From contig OZ022241.1 in NCBI GenBank assembly GCA_963978895.1, positions 40,719,030-40,783,029 on the forward strand: a stretch of DNA of 64,000 nt, given 5' to 3'. The stretch comes from Erpobdella octoculata (Eukaryota; Annelida; Clitellata; Hirudinida; Erpobdellidae). Below the pieces are notes generated by a model. It was not told the origin of the DNA. It searched no databases and saw only the letters and a list, made by a program, of their open reading frames with translations. The position numbers were made by a program, and so were the translations under genes. This document shows, one piece after another, positions 1-24,632 of this stretch (position 1 is its first letter; each line of letters opens with the position of its first letter).

Positions 1-1653
1 AAAGTAGCTACGACTAGCTTCACCCCGGTCACCAGCTTTTTTGAGAGAAAAAAATTTGGAACGCGTTTTCTAAGCATTTTGCCATGCACGTGGTTTTGCT
101 GAAATGACGCTTCTGGCACTGAGCAATAATATAATAGCCACCACTTTGACATTAAAAGAGCATTTTGTTATGCATATGCATGCATGCATACGTAAGAAAC
201 ATTATTAGAAAAGTCTTGTTTCATTTCAGTTGTTCAATGTCTTAAAGTTTAGCGCCGTTTAGTAACTTATGGCGATCTCCAAAGGGCTAAAATAGAAAAA
301 TTAAGAATCATATTTCAAATTTTTATTCACGTTTTTCCAAAAATAAGAATTGTTTGTTTTTTAAATTTCGCATATAAACAACAACAACACCAAATAGCAG
401 AAATTTATAAAAAAAAATAAAAAGTTAAAACTGAACGAGTAAAATGGTGATGACATTAAATTAGCCAATTAATTATTAAATACGTATAAACCTATGCAAA
501 TACATTCAAATTTATGCAAATATATTGAAATTTATGTAAACATAGAAAAGTAGCTACGTTCCAGTTATCCGAGGCAGTTTCAATATAAAGGAAATTTATT
601 TCAATGGTATATACGCATCTTCGTGTACAAACATTTTACGCATCTTAGCTTAGCAAGACCACTTTTCATTAAAATTGAATTATTAAAAACCGAAAAAAAA
701 AACATTTATTCAACGATAACTTATAAATACAGAAATAAAGTTTTTAAAAAGAAAAACTTTATTTTTTTTTTAAAAATAAAGTTTTTAAAAAGAAAAACTT
801 TATTTTAAAACAATGTACTGGAGAGTGGAAAAAGATCGATGAAAACGGAATAAAACAGATGATGAACCACCGAGAAAAGGTGCTCAATTCCCGCATCAAG
901 TTTTTTTTTACTTTTAGTTTTTTTAAATAAACTTTTTAATTTTTTAAAATAAACTTTTTAGTTTTTTAAAATAAACTTTTTTGTTTTTTAAAATAAACTT
1001 TATAAACGTTTCAATTTCGAACGCTTGTAATCTGTTTTGCAGGATGTCCGCAGAAAAGAAGAAAAAATAAAAGACGAAATGTGTCTGAGAGAGAGAAAAT
1101 GCCATTACAACGCCAACAAGAACTCTGGCAAGTGGCCCGAGGAGTCAAGGTCATTCCAAAATATGTTGATCAGACCCCATTTCTAAAAATAAAAGCCAGA
1201 GTCCAAAAAGGGGTTTAGCAAAATTGCGCACTTGTAAAAAATACAGAACTATGACGAATGATAAATTAACTCAATTCAATGATCAGTTGGACATGTCAGA
1301 AGTTTGTTATTTTCGTTTAAGCCAAGCATTAACGTTAAACGGCATTTGATTGTTTTTGCGATAATTATTCATTTACCAGACTGACCGACAAAAAATAACT
1401 TAGATTTAATTGTTACCTACAAATATGAGTCGGTTAAATTGTTTAAATAAAAAAAAATTAATAGATATTAGAAGGAATGCTGGAAAAAATTAAAATGGTA
1501 ACTCGAACGGGGTCTGAGACTGATGGAAAACCAATCTGGAGAAGTTGAGTGGCTGAATTTCCACTCACTCACTTACTCCCTGGAAACGCCCCCCCCCCAT
1601 TGTAGTTTCCAGGCATGAAAAGAGATAACTCGGAACGTTGGTTTTTTCTGAAC
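1..1653. other. Gene-free flank downstream of the Wnt16-like gene
   Basis: AT-rich sequence with no convincing exon on either strand. It holds short A/T tandem repeats near 725-1010. The first 60 bases contain a motif like those near 24.0 kb and 48.4 kb (a C-rich run, then 'ggtcaccagctttttt'), suggesting an old interspersed repeat. The Wnt 3' UTR should lie here on the minus strand; no single polyadenylation signal could be chosen. Confidence 0.5.
725..1010. repeat. A/T-rich tandem and inverted repeats
   Basis: Two copies of a unit containing 'gtttttaaaaagaaaaac' (728-806) are followed by about four copies of a 23-bp unit containing 'ttttaaaataaacttttt' (900-1005). The first unit is close to self-complementary. 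Confidence 0.6.
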
Positions 1654-12896
<11,243 letters not shown>

Positions 12897-13079
12897 CTGT
12901 GGTGAAGTTAAATGAAAATGCACTTGAAACTTGACAATTAGTTGTGGAATTCGAGCAATGCAATTCGACGTCTGCGTCTTATTTTCTAATCAACAACATT
13001 CAACTCTCGTGTTGTTGTTATTGTTGGCAGTAATCAATACAGTAGGACCTCGTTTATACGACTTCTCGTTTAACATAGA

Positions 13080-13376
13080 ACATATAAAATTAGTTGCATA
13101 TAACATATAAAATTAGTTGCATATAACATATAGAATTAGTTGCATATAACATATAAAATTAGTTGCATATAACATATAGAATTAGTTGCATATAACATAT
13201 AAAATTAGTTGCATATAACATATAAAATTAGTTGCATATAACATATAAAATTAGTTGCATCTAACATATAAAATTAGTTGCATATAACATATAAAATTAG
13301 TTGCATATAACATATAAAATTAGTTGCATATAACATATAAAATTAGTTGCATATAACATATAAAATTAGTTGCATA
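13080..13376. repeat. 23-bp minisatellite, about 13 copies
   Basis: The unit 'catataaaattagttgcat' plus four bases repeats about 13 times with very few substitutions (for example tagaatt for taaaatt). It lies between the first confident Wnt exon and the candidate upstream exon. Confidence 0.9.
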
Positions 13377-13512
13377 AACCAAAAAAAATATGAAAGAGAT
13401 AAGGATTCAGTGTATAATGTTTAGGTTGTATGAACACTAAATTTGTACAACTGAGGGTCGTATGAACGAGTTCCTACTGTTATTTGAAGAAAAAAAATAG
13501 TTCATCATTCAC

Positions 13513-13817
13513 TTGCTAGTTGGACCAGCGGAGTGGTTGGATCAACTTCCTGAAAGCCTTGCGGGACCCAAATATGATCCTCGGTTACGTGCCTCTGAAG
13601 TTTGACGTTTCTGAGCTTCTGTGGCTTAGGACGGCTGAGTTGGGCTTCTTTGTTCTTCAGCAGGTTCGTTTGAGGTTGCTGGAGTTTGTCGAGGCGTTGG
13701 CCGCGTCCGAGATTCTTGGTTTTTTCGAACGGCTGCCCACGCTGTTGGCTCGCTGGGTAAACTTTGTCAGCTGATGGCTCTATGTCATGAGAACGATTCT
13801 TGTCGGGTAAGTGTAGC
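13513..13817 (-). CDS. Candidate upstream exon of the Wnt16-like gene
   Basis: A 305-nt open stretch, richer in G+C than its surroundings, follows a good acceptor (CCTTTTCCTTTAG) at 13818. It ends at a possible donor (GCAA|GTGAAT). Entry is phase 2 and exit phase 1, which fits the acceptor proposed at 12896. It codes about 101 hydrophilic residues rich in Lys, Gln, Asn and Pro, with no cysteine and no recognised domain. If real it is an N-terminal extension before the Wnt core. The opposite strand is also open but reads as an unlikely Leu/Phe-rich peptide, so strand and linkage are inferences. Confidence 0.42.
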
Positions 13818-14337
13818 CTAAAGGAAAAGGGAATATGTTAAATTAGTAATTTAGAATCAACTTATAGAAGTGTTCCTTAATTCAATTCATAATATTGCTC
13901 CTTTATCAATTTATTTAATCTTGTTATTAGAAAAAACAACAGTTTTGAGTATTTTAAATGATTTTAAACATCGATGAACATTTTTTCATAGTAATCATAA
14001 TTTGAAACGTTTAAAGCACGAATGCCGACAGACAGCTCGTATTATACAATCAATCGGATCGTTTTAACAAAACGTCTCACTAAATCACGATTCAATGACA
14101 ACAACAACAGCAACAACAACAATCATCACTAAATTGGTCAGCACAAGTAAGTAAGTAAGCAAATAAATAAATAACTCAGCGCGACAAAGAAAGAAGTCAA
14201 AATGATGATGAGAAACGGCTCACACATCTCTCCGATCTAGAAGACCTCTTAAACGCTGACGCCGTCGTTGTCCTGTGTTCGAATTTCAAGTCCCTCATAG
14301 CTTTTTCTTTTTGCTTTCGCAATGCCGAGTCAACACT

Positions 14338-14339
14338 CA

Positions 14340-14430
<91 letters not shown>

Positions 14431-14452
14431 GCACACACACACACACACACAC
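14338..14452. repeat. (CA)n microsatellite
   Basis: About 57 CA dinucleotides, with a CG interruption near 14427. Confidence 0.95.
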
Positions 14453-14946
14453 ATGAAGTTAGCTTTTTTTTATCTTCAAGTCAAGTGTCTCGTCCTAAAG
14501 CGGTTCTCAATGACCGACAAAATTTGTAGGGTCGATGAATCTAAGAGAATTCGACATAAATCGGTCGCATACGCCAGATCATGTGGCCTACTAGAAAACT
14601 TTACTGGTTTATATTATTCTTTATGGTTATTCAGATGATCAGTTTTACATCGAGATGCCATAGTACCTACTACAGGCTACCTCTTGACAGTGTGAGCCAT
14701 CCACGCATTAAAAAAAAACAATTTTTCTGTAAAAGTAAAGCTGGTACAAATAATATAAGAAAGAGTCAACCACGGTTACTGCATAAAAAACGGCAGATAA
14801 CAAACTAAATGCGGGAGATAAAATGGGTTCTTTATACTCCAGTGAATACACACAGCGCTCCGATGTTTGCGAATTTTTTTTTATAATAGTTTAATGTCCT
14901 TATAACTTGTATTTTTAGCCAATATTTTGCAAACTTGCAAACAGAT

Positions 14947-15008
14947 CAGCGGCGTACCGAGGGTACCTGGCGCCCGGGGGCAGATGTCCCTCCCATGCTA
15001 CGCCACTG
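14947..15008. mobile_element. 62-bp hAT-like MITE with perfect 8-bp TSD
   Basis: Begins CAGCGGCGTACC and ends GCTACGCCACTG, an imperfect inverted repeat. It is flanked on both sides by the identical octamer AAACAGAT (14939-14946 and 15009-15016). The CAG...CTG ends and 8-bp duplication are hAT features. It is one of the smallest elements one could recognise. Confidence 0.8.
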
Positions 15009-16794
15009 AAACAGATTAGCTCTGACGGTCTACTATTCAGTTCAGTGATTTCAAGTATTCTAGGCAAATGAAATCTCTTACATTTGAATGTGATGGGAAT
15101 CTCCATGCATATAAATAGCTTAGCCTAATCAAATGATTCTTTAATTTGATTATCGGTGATCAGATCTAACTTACATTAGTCCCGAGAATGCAAACGTTGT
15201 TTCTGTAATTAGGAAGAGAGAGCGCGCCACAATCTGGCACTGTCAATAAGAAGATTGTTGGAAACTTATCTCCTGTGTTTTACCGATTAAAATAAACAAT
15301 TTGTAATAATTGAATTTTTTTTTAAATCCCTCGTGTTGACCACACCGCCGGCTTGCTTGCTTGAATGTTTGCAAACCTTGAAAGTGAGCTGAAAGATGAA
15401 ATTTAAAATATAGGCTCGATCCTTGTGACAATGCATTCTATTAAATTTTAAAAACTTTCTAAAAATAAAAATTTTCAATTTAAAAAAAATAATTATCTAC
15501 ATACGTAAACGTCAATAGCTATTTTGCATTTTTTAATTTTTTAAAAAGCGTTTTAAAAGAAAAATTTGCATTAAATATAAAGCCGGCAAATTCTGAATTA
15601 CAAAGGATTTGTGAGAAAAAAACTCGTTTTTTCACGACTTTAGTTTTTCTTTAGTAGTTTTTTTCGACAACGATTATGTTTCAAAAATATTTTCCCGAAA
15701 TGTATTTTGGTACCAAACAGTATATTCAGAACATTTAACAGTTATTTTTTATTTTAAATGTCAACGCTTAATTAGATATTTTGAAATGCAGTACCTAATC
15801 TTCGATGGAAACGGGAACAGGAAATTAGTTCATCATGGACGAATTACCAAAGAAACTTTAAATTAATTTTTTTTTAGTTACAGTTCACTATTATTTATTA
15901 TCACTATTTAACAATCCGGCTTCGCTGGTTAGCCATTTTATAGGTATGTAGGTATGTTCAGCATATGACAGCCATGTCACCTCGCGGGCACAGTTTAATT
16001 CAAGACTAAGGATTATTTATAGCTTCATGTTAATGTTAAACTATAATACCAATCTCAAAAGGTATTCATTAAGGCGTATTCATTTAATACGACTAATTAT
16101 CAAACATCATAGCTATCAAACTACACTTAATTATAATATGCTAATTTTGACCTTTGGCTTGATCTCATTTGAAGGGCCACGCAAGGGTTAAAGACTCTCC
16201 TTGAAATCAAATTGCAAAGCGATTCTTGAGAAGATCGGCTTTCACTAAACAATTATTATTACTTTATAAGAATTACAAATAATATTAAAATTAACTTTCT
16301 GTTTGTGATACATAATCCCAACTTTTTCCTAACCAACCATATCATTTACCAGACGTTGTTGTATCCAAATTGTTTGCGACTAGCTTAGACGGCATATTGA
16401 AACTAATATTTTCTTCAAATGGTTAACAGTGGTTTCCACGATTTATTATTCACATGCAATTTTTTCAGTGGCGATAGATCATACAAAACTAGTTTTCTAC
16501 TTGGAATTTTTACAAAAGTGTATACAAAATGAGAGGAAAAAACTCAAAAAAGCAATAGTATATACAATATGTATATTGATTTAAGCTTGAGTGTGTCTGT
16601 ACGGAAAATAACGGATTTTTCTCAATTTTTTCGATGAGTCTTGAAAAAAGAGAATAAAAACTTTGTCATTCAACTTCTGAATTCTCTCATCGGATCTCTT
16701 GATGATAATTTATTACGAGTTACGACACTCTCAAATGAAATCCTTTGATCAACTAATGGCCGGCCATATTTCTTTCCCACCTCTCTCCATCTAG

Positions 16795-16808
16795 AGAGAG
16801 AAAGAAAA

Positions 16809-16868
<60 letters not shown>
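16795..16868. repeat. (GA)n microsatellite
   Basis: GA dinucleotides with short AAAG interruptions. Confidence 0.85.
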
Positions 16869-16871
<3 letters not shown>

Positions 16872-17892
16872 AAGAGAGAGAAAGAAAGGCAGAGTACTGT
16901 GGTGCCGACAGCTCTGAAATGCGGGCAGTCATTTCCTCTAAAGATCAAACACGAGAAGTTCGAGAGCACCCTCTTATGTAGTACACCCGTATTGTTATGT
17001 ACCTCTGTATTGTACTGCACTCTACTGCTGTACTGTCCAAAACGAACTGATGAGTAAATAACTCTTAGCAGGTAGACAGCTCTGGAGAGGGGTTGGGGGG
17101 ATGAGTGCGAATAAACCCTATGGTCCTCAATCTGAGCAAATTTGCCAGTTTTATGAATATAATAAGCCATGTACTTTTCTCTGCCTGTTTTTGGTAGAGA
17201 CAGACAGACAGACAGACGGACGAGCCAAATACTTGTAATGTAATGTAAATGTAAATTTATAATGCGCTTTTTTTAAAAAGTCACAACGTAAGATAGGTGC
17301 TTATAATAGTGACTTGTATGAAGTATAATTTTTTCTAGGAGAAGCTTGGATCTGATACCAATGCTGGCCGCAACAAAATGGCTAACTTTTTCTTAGGTAA
17401 TTCAGCGTGAGAGTGACGACGACGGTGATGATGATGATGATGACAGATGTGTGGTGATGATTATGATGTTTTGTTTTTTTTACTTCAGCTTAAATTTAAA
17501 ATGTTGAAGTTAACGAAAATCCGTTGTGGTAAATCTAATAATAACCGAATTTTTCAGTCTATCAAACAAAAATCGTTTTGTCGAGAAACTTAAAAAAAAA
17601 TCCAAAATTTAATAAATAAAAAAAATTGAAATAAAATGAAAGTGTGGCTTTAAAAAAAAAATTAAAAAAAATATTGCTTATAGTAATATTGAAAATATTA
17701 ATCCATCTCCTCACCGCTCTCCTTCGGTTGTCTCCTCGGTACACTGGAGAAGGCATGCCAGCAGCAGCAGAAGTGGAAGAAGCAGCAGAAGTGGAAGATC
17801 AGAAATGCAGGCTGACAGTTTCATGTTCCAGAAAGATCTTCTTCGAGTTCTTTCAACATCGTTCAAAAAGAAGTCACTTTTATTATCTCTCT

Positions 17893-17895
<3 letters not shown>

Positions 17896-17940
<45 letters not shown>
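17896..17940. repeat. (CT)n microsatellite
   Basis: Uninterrupted CT run of about 45 bp. Confidence 0.85.
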
Positions 17941-17944
<4 letters not shown>

Positions 17945-18646
17945 TCGGTTATTCCGATAGATCGGTTTTTAAGATCCGGTTTTTAGTTCTATTGAATATC
18001 TACTCATGATGGTTTTGTTGTATTCCTCGGTAAAAATCACTGAGTCGGTTTTTCTGAATTTCCCACGCAGAAATCTCGTAAATGAAGTTCAGAAAAATAA
18101 AAATAAAAATTTTCTTTCAAAATTTTCTTTTCGCTAATAGCCGATCACGGTTGAAAGAGAATTTCTCAGTAAAATCCGTGGTTGGTCGATTCGGTATCTA
18201 AGCAATTATTATTATTATTATTTTTATTATTATTATTATTACTCGTCTGTTAATAACAAATCGACTACTGTTAACGACGCCGAATAATAGAATTCGAGAA
18301 AATCGGCTAATAACTATATCAGCATCTGTTCAAACTCTACTCTCTCGTTTATTTATGGTTTTTATTTTCTCTTTATAGTGTCAAAACTTTTATATACGTA
18401 TCTCTCTCACTTTCTTTTTCTCTCTTTATACTCACTTTCTTTTCTCTCTATCTTTTCCCGCCGTAAGTCAGCACGTGATTTCCAACAGTGCGACGAGCGA
18501 AATAAATAAGACAAGTCGAATGCTTCGAGCGATTTTGTTGCGAAAGCGGAGACGACGACACTTTGGAATATGTATATATATATAGGTAGGTATAAGTATA
18601 GGTATAATACTGGTATTAGGTATGTGTGTAAGTAAGCAGTTATATA

Positions 18647-18649
<3 letters not shown>

Positions 18650-18721
<72 letters not shown>

Positions 18722-18757
18722 TTGTGTGTACGTTTATAGGTGCACTTATATACACCA

Positions 18758-18844
<87 letters not shown>

Positions 18845-18862
18845 CTCTCTCTCGCTTTCTCT
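18650..18862. repeat. Compound (TA)n and (CT)n microsatellite
   Basis: About 60 bp of TA repeats (18657-18719), about 40 bp of unique sequence, then a CT run of about 100 bp. Confidence 0.9.
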
Positions 18863-19371
18863 TTCTCTCATTCTTTCTTTTTTCTTATTTTCTCTTTTCT
18901 CTAATTCGAGAAATTTCTTCAATCTTATAAACATTCCATTCAGTCTCAATAAATGTCTTCTATTAATCATATCGTTCTTCACGTTCTGAGCCATTACAAT
19001 AACTTTTTTTTTCAAAAATGTTCCACTTATTAAAGTCGTATTCAATTTATCAACGCTGTACAGCTGTCAGCGGGCGCCACGAACTTTTCTAGCTACAACA
19101 ATCCACGCCGGCTAATAACGGCTTCACAGCTGGGACAATGAGAGAGAGAGATAGATGTTTGTAAGCACGAACGTAAGTTCGTATATGCGCGCGTGTACGT
19201 GTGTGTATGTATGTATGTGTGTATGTGTGTGTGTGTTTGTGTGTGTTTGTGTGCACCGATGCGTGTGTAGTATACGTCACTGAACGTTTCTATATATGGG
19301 TAGTATACAGGTATATATTGACATATCAGTTAACGGCAAAATATTTGGTACAACAAATTAAGAGCCGACGC

Positions 19372-19585
19372 CAGTGGCGGGCGGGGCGTGGGTTTCAGCC
19401 GACCCGGGGGGTGGGAAACCTAAAAAAATTCGACGATAGGGGGGTAGAATTTTTCTCCAAAAAAATGATAAACAAAACTTTTTTCTCAAAGTTTGCCGCC
19501 CCCCCCAAAAAAAAAACATTGCTGCCGCCCACTTCATAAGTACCTCTAGGAGGTGGATTGCCCCCACCCCTACGTTACTCCACTG
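19372..19585. mobile_element. 214-bp hAT-like MITE (CAGTGGCG ends)
   Basis: Starts CAGTGGCGGGCGG and ends GTTACTCCACTG. The flanking octamers are GCCGACGC (19364-19371) and GTCGACGC (19586-19593), a 7/8 match taken as the target duplication. The interior has G- and C-runs and no coding capacity. Confidence 0.7.
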
Positions 19586-20388
19586 GTCGACGCCAATTGA
19601 CGCCTATGCTGTAATCACCGTTTTTCTTCCAACGTTCTGCGCGATAAAGTCAGTCCGCTGCGCCTAGCCGAAGGAATTCAAGGGAGGAGTCGGAGCTGTC
19701 AGTCAAGCAGTCGTTTGGCCACGCCCAGCTGATTATTGTCAAGAAAAGTGATTGAAGTTTATAAATAAATAATTAGTTATAATCTCATTCATGTTTAGGT
19801 CTGAACTGAAAAGTTGTTAGATTTTTACTTGAAACCGAAGCATTTTTGTTACCGACGTGTTTGAGCTGGGAGAACGGTGCCCTCTTTTCAAGACGGTGAA
19901 TTTTCACCCACCCCCCCCTCCGTACTTCACCTTCGCATAATTTCCTTAAAGGGGATTGCCTGTCCGTGTTTTTAAATGATTAAAATAGATGTTTTATCAA
20001 TTTTTCCTTGGCTATTAATTTTTTTTATTTATTTATGAGTTTATTGAAACTGTCATAGTTTTCAAACATTAAACTTCCTAGGTGACGAGATTTGTAATTG
20101 GAGGTGGTCTACGGCCCTGTCACCTGGATTACCTTAAATGGAGAAGGGCTGGGTGGAAAAATGCTTTCAGTGGCCTGGTTGTCTGAATCGAGAATTTTTT
20201 GTTTTAAGTATTTATATTAACTTAATAAGCTATTATAATATTTTAATTATATCTAATAAATAACTGTGCATGAATATGTGCTCGTATATAATAAAGTGTG
20301 TGTGTGTGTGTATTATGTATGATCAAGTATGTGCATGTGTATTTGCGTATTTATGTATATGTACTGCGTATTAGAGTCCTATACGGCC

Positions 20389-20596
20389 CAGAGGTGGACA
20401 TGAGTCCATTTTTGGTGATCCAAACCAGCCCACCCTCACTCAAATCATCCCCACCCATCTGAAAAGTTAAATTTTAGAACCCAAACCATCCCACAGTTAA
20501 AACGTTAATTCTAGAATTTTTTTTTAATTTTATTCCAACCCAACCACGCACAATTGAAAAAAAAATTTGACCCAACCCTACCTATGTCCACCTCTT
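20389..20596. mobile_element. 208-bp hAT-like MITE (CAGAGGT family)
   Basis: Starts CAGAGGTGGACATGAG and ends TATGTCCACCTCTT, an inverted repeat of about 13 bp. The flanking octamers ATACGGCC and GCACGGCC match at 6 of 8. The ends are shared with the 78-bp element at 9104-9181. Confidence 0.6.
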
Positions 20597-21056
20597 GCAC
20601 GGCCGGGTCGAGCTTTTTTGTGTCAAGTATAGGGATTTTAGGCTCGTAAAAACGGACTGGACTAGACCACTATCAGTGCGGGCCGGGCCCAGAATTTTGG
20701 TATAAGAAATCACGACCCAGTCCCAGCCACGTATGTAAGAGTGCAGGACTCTTGTACGTACGTATTTTTGTATGAGTAGAGTGTATATGTGTATGCCCTG
20801 CCCATGTATGTGTTGATGTACTTCTGCATGTGTGTGTATACTATATGCACGTACACTAGGTTATAATAACGTTTGATTACATATTAAGATCACGAACAGT
20901 CGCGTCATAAACTACGTCATCGTGTGACGTCACATAAACACCGACAGTCATTCAGTCGTCTCTAGATATTGAGTCTAGTTTCATTTTTATTGAGAGCACT
21001 TGAAATCATTTCTGGTTTTATTACTTTTGTTTTGATTTATTTTTTTATTAATAATT

Positions 21057-21530
<474 letters not shown>

Positions 21531-22379
21531 ATATAACAGCCCAAATTGCTGACAACTCCGAAAGGCAATCGTCATCATTACCGCCACTGTCACATTGGGT
21601 TGTTGTTAGGACAATTGCTATAAAAAAAATTTTTTTTTTAAACTTTGCCCATAAAAAATCCTTTAATATGTGCAATAAGAATTATTTAAAACTGTTATTC
21701 GATATTACAGGTGCCAAACTAACTGATTATAAATTAATAATGCTCTTGCTATATAATGCTGTTCATCTAAGAGATTGTCACCAACAGGAAAAAAAACAGT
21801 CGCCTATGATGGCTCGTTAATAGAGGTCATGACCCCAGCAAGTAATACTTTTTCTCTCCCTTTCTTTCTCCGTTTTTCCTTTTCTTTCTTTCTCTCTAAG
21901 AAGAAAAAGCTGGAAAGAGAGATTGTGAGACGAGGAGATAAGGGAAAGATAAAAAATCAAATTTTAAAATATGAAGAGAGAGCTAGAGAGAGGGAGAGAA
22001 GAAAGGGAGAGAGAGAGAGAAAAAGAAGAGATGAAACTTACCTCATACCTCATGCCCCATGGCACCTATAATACTTAATATAGTACATAATATACACAGA
22101 AAAGGAGGGGACCTGAAAGAAGTTTGGTGACATATTTTGATTTGTTTCTGTGTGCTTGTGTGTGTGTGTGTGTTTTGTATCGATGTTAGTGTTTGTTTGT
22201 TTGTTTGTTTATGTGCTTGTGTAACTATACTATGTAAGTATTTGTGTGTGTGCGGTGTGCGTTAGTCTGTATTTGATTTCATATGTATGTACGTATGTGT
22301 CTGCAAACGATTCTGGTGTCATGGAAACACGCGAACAGATGGTGATGAGTTTCCATGTGACGAGACATCTCTGCTGTGT

Positions 22380-22700
22380 GTGCGTGTGCGTGTGTGCGTG
22401 TGTCGTGCAAGTGTCGTTTAAGAGCTGTGTGTGTGTGCGTGTTGTTCAAAAGGGTGTGAAAGAAAAACAGACAGAGAGACAAACAGAGTGAGAAAGAGAG
22501 AGAGACAGACAGAACCAGAAAGACAGACAGAGTGAGAAAGAAATACAGAGAGACAAAGAAGCAGACAGACAGACAGAGGGAGAAAGAGATACAGACAGAC
22601 AGAACAAGAAAGACAGACAGAACGAGAAAGAACGAGAAAGAAAGACAAAGAGAGAGAGAGAGAGAGAAACAAAAAGAAAGAGAGACAGAGAAATACACTC
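22380..22700. repeat. (TG)n and GACA/GA-rich low-complexity tract
   Basis: TG/CG dinucleotides, then AGACAGAC and GAGA repeats. No coding signal. Confidence 0.7.
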
Positions 22701-24473
22701 TTTTAAAGCAGAAGAGACAGTGCATCGTATTAATCCGCCCCCAGGGAGCAAATCCCATCTGCAAACACAGTCTCCCCTCCTCCTCCTTCCCATCCATGCG
22801 AACATCGGTCGGACTGAATTCCTTCTTAAAACAGAGCAAGAAAATAAAAAAAATAAATAAAAAAAACTTGATTGCTGCAGAGTGTAAACATTACGTCACA
22901 CGATGATTGTGGACAGAAAAATTACGGAGTTCGTCGATTGTCACCAGAAACTATGAAAACATCTTTAGGCGCTAAAATAAAGTTTGTGAAGTTTTATACT
23001 GCGGTGTGGGTAATGAGATCTTTAACACTATGAAATTAGAAAACTGAAATTAAGGACTTTTTTTTGTTTCATTTTTTGAACTACTATCAATACTTACATA
23101 AAGAATAAATACTTTATTATTAATAAGATCTTTAATACTAAGAAATTGAGAGATCTGTCGGAATATTTTTTTTTTTTTTTAAAAGCTGCAAGAAAAATTT
23201 TTTAACGAAAAATCATGTAAAAATTATCAAAAAGTCAAAATTAATTAAACTTTAAAATACTAATTTTGAAAATAATTAATAGCTGTTCTTTACATTTATC
23301 TTAAAAAAAGATTCAAACTTTTAAAACCAGAATGTTTTTAATTTTCTGAGCTAAACATTTCTTTCGACCCCCCAGTCTCCCCTCGGTTATAAATTTTTAA
23401 GGTGCCCACCACGCTGTGAAGGTCTTGATAATAATTTATGAGTTCCTTAACCCTCGGACAAAAGGGCAACAAGTCAGTCAATGGGAGACGAGACGTCTCA
23501 TAGATCTGTTTCCCTTTCTATTCTCAATACTCTCCGCAAGTCGAGCAAGTCCCTACAGGCTTGCGCGAGTGACGGCTCTTCAAGGAAGAAAGAGAGCATC
23601 CTCAAGAGGTTTGTTCTCGTTCGCAAATTCATCTCGTTAATTACATGTTGAGAAGAGGCCATTTGCCTGTGAATGGATCGAACTTTATATTCAGCGAGGC
23701 TGCATCTCTTGTGTTAACGACGTATATATTTTTTGGCAATTTCAAGATGATCGCCTTTTTTGGTGTGTGTGTGAGTGTGTGAGTGTGTTTGTTGATATGT
23801 GTAAGTATGTGTATGTTCGTATATAAGCTGGTGAAAGAAAACAAATAATTATATTTTGATTCAGTTGCCTAGAGAACGGGGGCGGTCCGACGCGGGCGAT
23901 ACATTTTATGGGAGGGCAAATTTTCAAAAAAAATAATTGTTGTATATAAAAAAAAGTTTCAGAAAATTCTTTAAAAACTTACCTTCAACTATTCTTCTCC
24001 TTCCCCGGTCATCGGTTATTTTTGGAGAAAAAAGTGTATTGAGTTTTAGACAATTTTTGGAAAATGTACTTCCGACTATACCCCCCCCCCTCGTCAGTCA
24101 TCAGCTAATTTTGAGGCAAAGAAGTGTATATGTTATATAGTTTTAAACGATTTTTGTAAAAGACATTTTTGTAGCGCAAACCATCGCTAAAACTTATAAA
24201 GTTATTCAAATATCCGTTGTATGCATAACTCGTTTAAGGCTAGGCACTCCAATCTAGATTTTAAAAAAGCACATTGCTAGCTTGGAAGCTCGGATGAATG
24301 TAAATGAGCAAGCAAAAAAAAGCAAAACACTCAGATCATATCCAGCTGTATAATCTGCTCCGTGGAAACCCCAAACTGCTTTTCTCTCATTGCTTTTGTT
24401 TGATCATTAAGCGTCTGATTTAGAAGACTATTTTAATCTATTTCCGACGAGGACTCTATGGGGATCGTGTGGC

Positions 24474-24632
24474 TCAGTTGGATGACAAATCGCTGACAAC
24501 TGCGGGGGCGTTCGGCATATCTGCTCGATTTATCTTTCCAGCTAGCCATTTATATGGCGTGGGCGTTTCCACTTGGAGTCGTTCCGAGAAGAGGATAACC
24601 ACCTGGCAGCCTGCGACTATATCAACCTTCTG
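24474..24632 (-). CDS. Ambiguous terminal-exon candidate, unknown product
   Basis: A block richer in G+C inside AT-rich DNA. On the minus strand a strong pyrimidine tract and acceptor (TTTTTTCACTTTTCCAG) precede 53 codons including a stop, giving a peptide containing DIVAGCQVVILFSERL. The plus strand also has an exon-like reading, with an acceptor near 24545 and a short frame ending in CDYINLLLEK before a stop at about 24642. I cannot decide the strand, recognise neither product and find no upstream partner exon. It may be a relic of a gene or element. Confidence 0.25.
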   Translation of the reverse strand, partial: QKVDIVAGCQVVILFSERLQVETPTPYKWLAGKINRADMPNAPAVVSDLSSN

